Source: JBOGGN01 sp050744165
Lineage (GTDB): Bacteria; Actinomycetota; Acidimicrobiia; Acidimicrobiales; Palsa-688
Direction: 5' to 3'
Length of the DNA: 8,362 nt
NCBI GenBank assembly: GCA_050744165.1
Contig: JBOGGN010000075.1
Location: 1-8,362 of the forward strand
Below the pieces are notes generated by a model. That model saw nothing but the letters and a program-made list of their open reading frames with translations, searched no databases and was not told where the DNA came from. Each line of letters begins with the position of its first letter. The first letter of the stretch is position 1. Position numbers and translations under genes: made by a program. Shown here one piece after another: positions 6,277-8,362 of this stretch.

Positions 6277-7607
6277 CGTCGCCGGTACGCTCGGCCCAGA
6301 ACGTGGATCAGCAACTCGCTTCCGAGGCCCCGAAGCACCCCACGCCCCCCGAGGCCGTGGGCCCCGAGGCTCCGCCCGCCGAGGCGCCTCCCGCCGATGC
6401 CAAGCCCAGGGCCCACCTCCTGTGGCCACCCTGGCGCCCGTCTAGCGCCGGCGGCAACACCTTGCCCGGCCTCCTGAGTCCCCGCTGGCCCCAAGTTGCT
6501 GGCCGGCCCGACCCGGCGTGCGCCGAAACAAAGACCCAGTGGGCCCTCGCCCGCCGCCTTTTTTTCCCGGGTGTCTTCCTCGTGGTGCTCATCCAGACCG
6601 GCGCCGGCGTCGCTCGCTACTCCTCCGGCGCCGGGATCGTGGCTGGCGACGCCATCCTGGTCGTCTTCTCGGCCGCCTACCTCTACTCGCTCCTTGTCTT
6701 CTGGTCCGGCCGGCTGACCCGCTTTTGGCTCGTGTACGGCATGCTGGTGGCCCTGTGGCTGGCGGAGTTGCCCTTCGCCCACGGCGACGCATTCGTGATG
6801 GTCATCTTCATTGCGGTGCTGAGCATCGCCTCCCTGCGCCGGTTGGTGCTGCCAGTTGTCGCCCTTCTCACCGCGGTCTCGGTGTTGGTGCCCGCCGCCA
6901 TCCCCTCGTGGCACCAGGGCGTGGACACCAATGCCCTCTTGGGCATCGCCATGATCAGCATCGCCATGTACGCCTTTTTCGCCCTGGTCCGGTCCAACCA
7001 GGCCCTGGTCGAAGCCCGCTCCGAGGTGGCGCGCTTGGCGGCCGAAAACGAGCGCACCCGCATCGCCCGCGACCTCCACGACCTCCTCGGCCACTCGCTG
7101 ACCACCATCACCGTCAAGGCGGGCTTGGCGAGGCGCCTGGCGGCGACCGACCCGACCCGTTCGACAACCGAGATCGCCGAGGTCGAGGAACTTTCCCGGC
7201 GTTGCCTCAACGATGTCCGAGCCGTCGTGTCCCAGTACCGGGACGTGACCCTGGCCGGGGAACTGGCCGCCGGCCGTGAGCTCCTCCGCGCCGCCGGCAT
7301 CGACGCCCGGCTGCCCACCGCCACCGACATGGTCGCCCCCGAGCACCAGGCCCTCTTTGCCTGGGTGGTCCGGGAGGGGCTGACCAATGTCGTCCGCCAC
7401 GCCCACGCCACCACCTGCGCGGTAACCCTCGGGGAGCGCTCGCTCGAGATGGTCGACAACGGGGTCGGCGGAGACGCCCACCCCGGAAACGGCCTCGCTG
7501 GTCTCCGGGAACGGGTCCACGCCGCCGGGGGCACCCTGGAGGCAGGACCGCTGGCGCCGAGCGGGTGGCGGATCCACGTGGAGGTGCCGGCGCCCGTCCC
7601 CGCGTGA
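6273..7607 (+). CDS. DesK-like sensor histidine kinase (HisKA_3/HATPase_c) with disordered N-terminal extension
   Basis: A membrane sensor kinase of 444 residues. Residues 1-90 are an unusual Pro/Ala/Glu-rich, probably disordered cytoplasmic segment. About six helices follow at roughly 95-114, 120-144, 150-170, 172-188, 190-210 and 220-240, a compact sensor with almost no extracytoplasmic domain. The dimerisation domain has RIARDLHDLLGHSL, with phospho-acceptor H269. The ATPase domain has the N-box REGLTNVVRHAHA (N372), the G1 box DNGVGG (D395-N396-G397) and GNGLAGLRERV (405-415). This is the DesK/HPK7 class, which often senses membrane state or membrane-active drugs. GTG 6273 was chosen because it forms a GTGA overlap with the permease stop; GTG 6357 would shorten the extension. 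The stop again overlaps the next start as GTGA. It presumably phosphorylates the downstream regulator and adjusts exporter expression. The signal is unknown. Confidence 0.92.
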   Translation: MTSPVRSAQNVDQQLASEAPKHPTPPEAVGPEAPPAEAPPADAKPRAHLLWPPWRPSSAGGNTLPGLLSPRWPQVAGRPDPACAETKTQWALARRLFFPGVFLVVLIQTGAGVARYSSGAGIVAGDAILVVFSAAYLYSLLVFWSGRLTRFWLVYGMLVALWLAELPFAHGDAFVMVIFIAVLSIASLRRLVLPVVALLTAVSVLVPAAIPSWHQGVDTNALLGIAMISIAMYAFFALVRSNQALVEARSEVARLAAENERTRIARDLHDLLGHSLTTITVKAGLARRLAATDPTRSTTEIAEVEELSRRCLNDVRAVVSQYRDVTLAGELAAGRELLRAAGIDARLPTATDMVAPEHQALFAWVVREGLTNVVRHAHATTCAVTLGERSLEMVDNGVGGDAHPGNGLAGLRERVHAAGGTLEAGPLAPSGWRIHVEVPAPVPA

Positions 7608-8212
7608 CCATCCGGCTGCTGCTGGCCGACGACCAGTCCCTGATCCGATCCGCCCTGGCGGCGCTGCTGGCGCTGGAGCCCGACTTCGACGTGGTCGCCG
7701 ATGTCGGCCGCGGCGACGAGGTAGTGGCCGCAGCCAAGGCCCACCGGCCCGACGTGGCCCTGCTCGACATCGAGATGCCGGGCCTCGACGGCTTGGCCGC
7801 CGCCGCCGCCCTCGTCCGGGAGGTCCCCACCTGCCGGGTCCTCATCCTCACCACCTTCGGCCGGGCCGGCTACCTGCGCCGGGCCATGGAGTCCGGCGCA
7901 CGGGGCTTCATCGTGAAGGACGTCCCCTCCGAGCAGTTGGCTGAGGCGGTGCGCCGGGTGGCCGCCGGCGAGCTGGTCGTCGACCCCGAGCTGGCCGCCG
8001 TCACCATCGCCAGCGGCCCCTCACCCCTCACCGCCCGCGAGCGCGACGTGCTGGCCGCGGCCCGCCACGGCGCCACCATCGCCGACATCGCGGGCCGCCT
8101 GTTTCTCTCCGAGGGCACCATCCGCAACTACCTGTCGTCGGCCATCGCCAAGACCGCCACCCGCAACCGCACCGAGGCGGTCCAGGTCGCCGACGAGAAC
8201 GGCTGGCTGTAA
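7604..8212 (+). CDS. DesR-like response regulator (REC + LuxR/NarL HTH)
   Basis: A cytoplasmic DNA-binding partner of the kinase, 202 residues from GTG 7604 (GTGA overlap with the kinase stop). The receiver domain (about 1-115) has the acidic pair D9-D10, phospho-acceptor D55 in ALLDIEMPG, switch T83 in LILTTFG, and K105 in FIVKD. A short linker leads to a LuxR-type HTH (about 138-202), SPLTARERDVL then IADIAGRLFLSEGTIRNYL, with the typical NRTEAVQVADENGWL end. The TTFGRAGYLRRAMESGARGF segment is characteristic of actinobacterial DesR relatives. All catalytic residues are present, so it should be active. Its target is probably the operon's own promoter region; the TGACA/TGTCA palindrome at 4510-4521 is one candidate site. 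GGAGG at 7580-7584 is too distant to serve this start, so translation likely depends on coupling. Confidence 0.93.
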   Translation: MTIRLLLADDQSLIRSALAALLALEPDFDVVADVGRGDEVVAAAKAHRPDVALLDIEMPGLDGLAAAAALVREVPTCRVLILTTFGRAGYLRRAMESGARGFIVKDVPSEQLAEAVRRVAAGELVVDPELAAVTIASGPSPLTARERDVLAAARHGATIADIAGRLFLSEGTIRNYLSSAIAKTATRNRTEAVQVADENGWL

Positions 8213-8228
8213 CCACAAGGTGGGAAAA

Positions 8229-8266
8229 AGGGGGAGCCGGCAGTGGCTCCCGCCGGAGCTCCCCCT
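8229..8266 (+). terminator. Strong hairpin after the operon, likely terminator without a U-tract
   Basis: AGGGGGAGC (8229-8237) pairs perfectly with GCTCCCCCT (8258-8266), and CGG/CCG can extend the stem inward past a two-base GA bulge. It begins 17 nt after the response-regulator stop. No T-run follows, so it is not a classic intrinsic terminator; U-tract-less hairpins of this kind are commonly proposed as actinobacterial terminators. It could alternatively protect the 3' end of the mRNA. Confidence 0.6.
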
Positions 8267-8276
8267 GCGGCCTCGG

Positions 8277-8289
8277 TATCTTCCGGGCG
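8277..8289 (+). promoter_or_regulatory. Candidate -10 box TATCTT with leaderless start at GTG 8289
   Basis: TATCTT (8277-8282) matches TAnnnT and is followed by 6 nt before the GTG, so transcription would begin at the start codon. No Shine-Dalgarno is present in the short gap after the hairpin. Confidence 0.45.
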
Positions 8290-8362
8290 TGACTCCGCGC
8301 TTCGACGACGCTCAACGCCGGGCCCGCATGGCGCGCCGCCACCGCCTGGCCCGGGGTGCCGC
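8289..8362 (+). CDS. Start of a probable winged-helix DNA-binding domain protein (AlkZ/YcaQ-like), partial
   Basis: Only 24 codons are in the window. They read MTPRFDDAQRRARM then ARRHRLARGA, which resembles the conserved opening (RFtdAeRRaRLarRHrLa) of actinobacterial winged-helix DNA-binding domain proteins of the HTH_42 family. Relatives include DNA interstrand-crosslink glycosylases. That resemblance is from memory, and the body of the protein is off the right edge, so neither activity nor family can be confirmed. It follows the operon's hairpin and has its own likely promoter, so it is probably not part of the operon. Confidence 0.55.
   Translation, partial: MTPRFDDAQRRARMARRHRLARGA

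Noticed and set aside
6249..7577. 442-codon minus-strand frame opposite the kinase
   Set aside because: Composition is Gly/Asp/His-rich, typical of the antisense of GC-biased codons; the kinase on the plus strand has all catalytic boxes.
1..8362. CRISPR array, insertion sequence or attachment site
   Set aside because: No regularly spaced short repeats beyond the two-copy boxes at 1031-1083, no transposase or integrase motif, and no terminal inverted repeats were seen on reading both strands.

Overview
This is a GC-rich chromosomal segment, most likely from an actinobacterium. The support is strong G/C third-position bias, GTG starts, 4-nt start/stop overlaps, a DesK/DesR-type two-component pair, and actinobacterial-style HTH and winged-helix proteins. 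Genus cannot be read from the sequence; an uncultured or Acidimicrobiia-like lineage is only a guess.

Layout. (1) 1-957, minus strand: the N-terminal 319 residues of a NarK-type nitrate/nitrite transporter that runs off the left edge. (2) 958-1420: a 463-bp divergent intergenic region with an imperfect 25-bp direct repeat near narK and a TAGTAT -10 candidate facing right. (3) 1421-2374, plus: an unfamiliar protein of about 310-317 residues. It has an N-terminal LQRxxGNRAVxxLLLQR motif, the type I associate with actinobacterial DUF4157/eCIS-linked proteins, and a C-terminal HEDRH (HExxH) motif. Its codon use is laxer than that of the operon to the right. (4) 2375-2843: no convincing gene. (5) 2844-3316, plus: a decayed HTH regulator with a 1-nt frameshift and an apparent internal deletion. 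(6) 3313-4341, minus: an XRE regulator fused to a periplasmic-binding-protein-like sensor domain, converging on the pseudogene so that both stops share one CTAG. (7) 4342-4582: a divergent control region with a perfect inverted repeat. (8) 4583-8212, plus: four genes (ABC ATPase, ABC-2 permease, histidine kinase, response regulator), every junction a 4-nt ATGA or GTGA overlap. (9) 8229-8266: a strong hairpin. (10) 8289 to the right edge: the first codons of a likely winged-helix DNA-binding protein.

How they fit together. The four-gene operon is a self-contained sense-and-export module: a DesK-like membrane kinase and DesR-like regulator with a DrrAB-like exporter, resembling Bacillus linearmycin-type (Lnr) and YvfRS-TU modules. 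The XRE-PBP regulator is divergent to it and could share its control region. The most novel item is the 1421-2374 protein, a candidate metallopeptidase-like cargo or effector with no recognisable partners in the window. It sits beside a gene-poor stretch and a pseudogene, as expected for an accessory insertion between narK and the operon.
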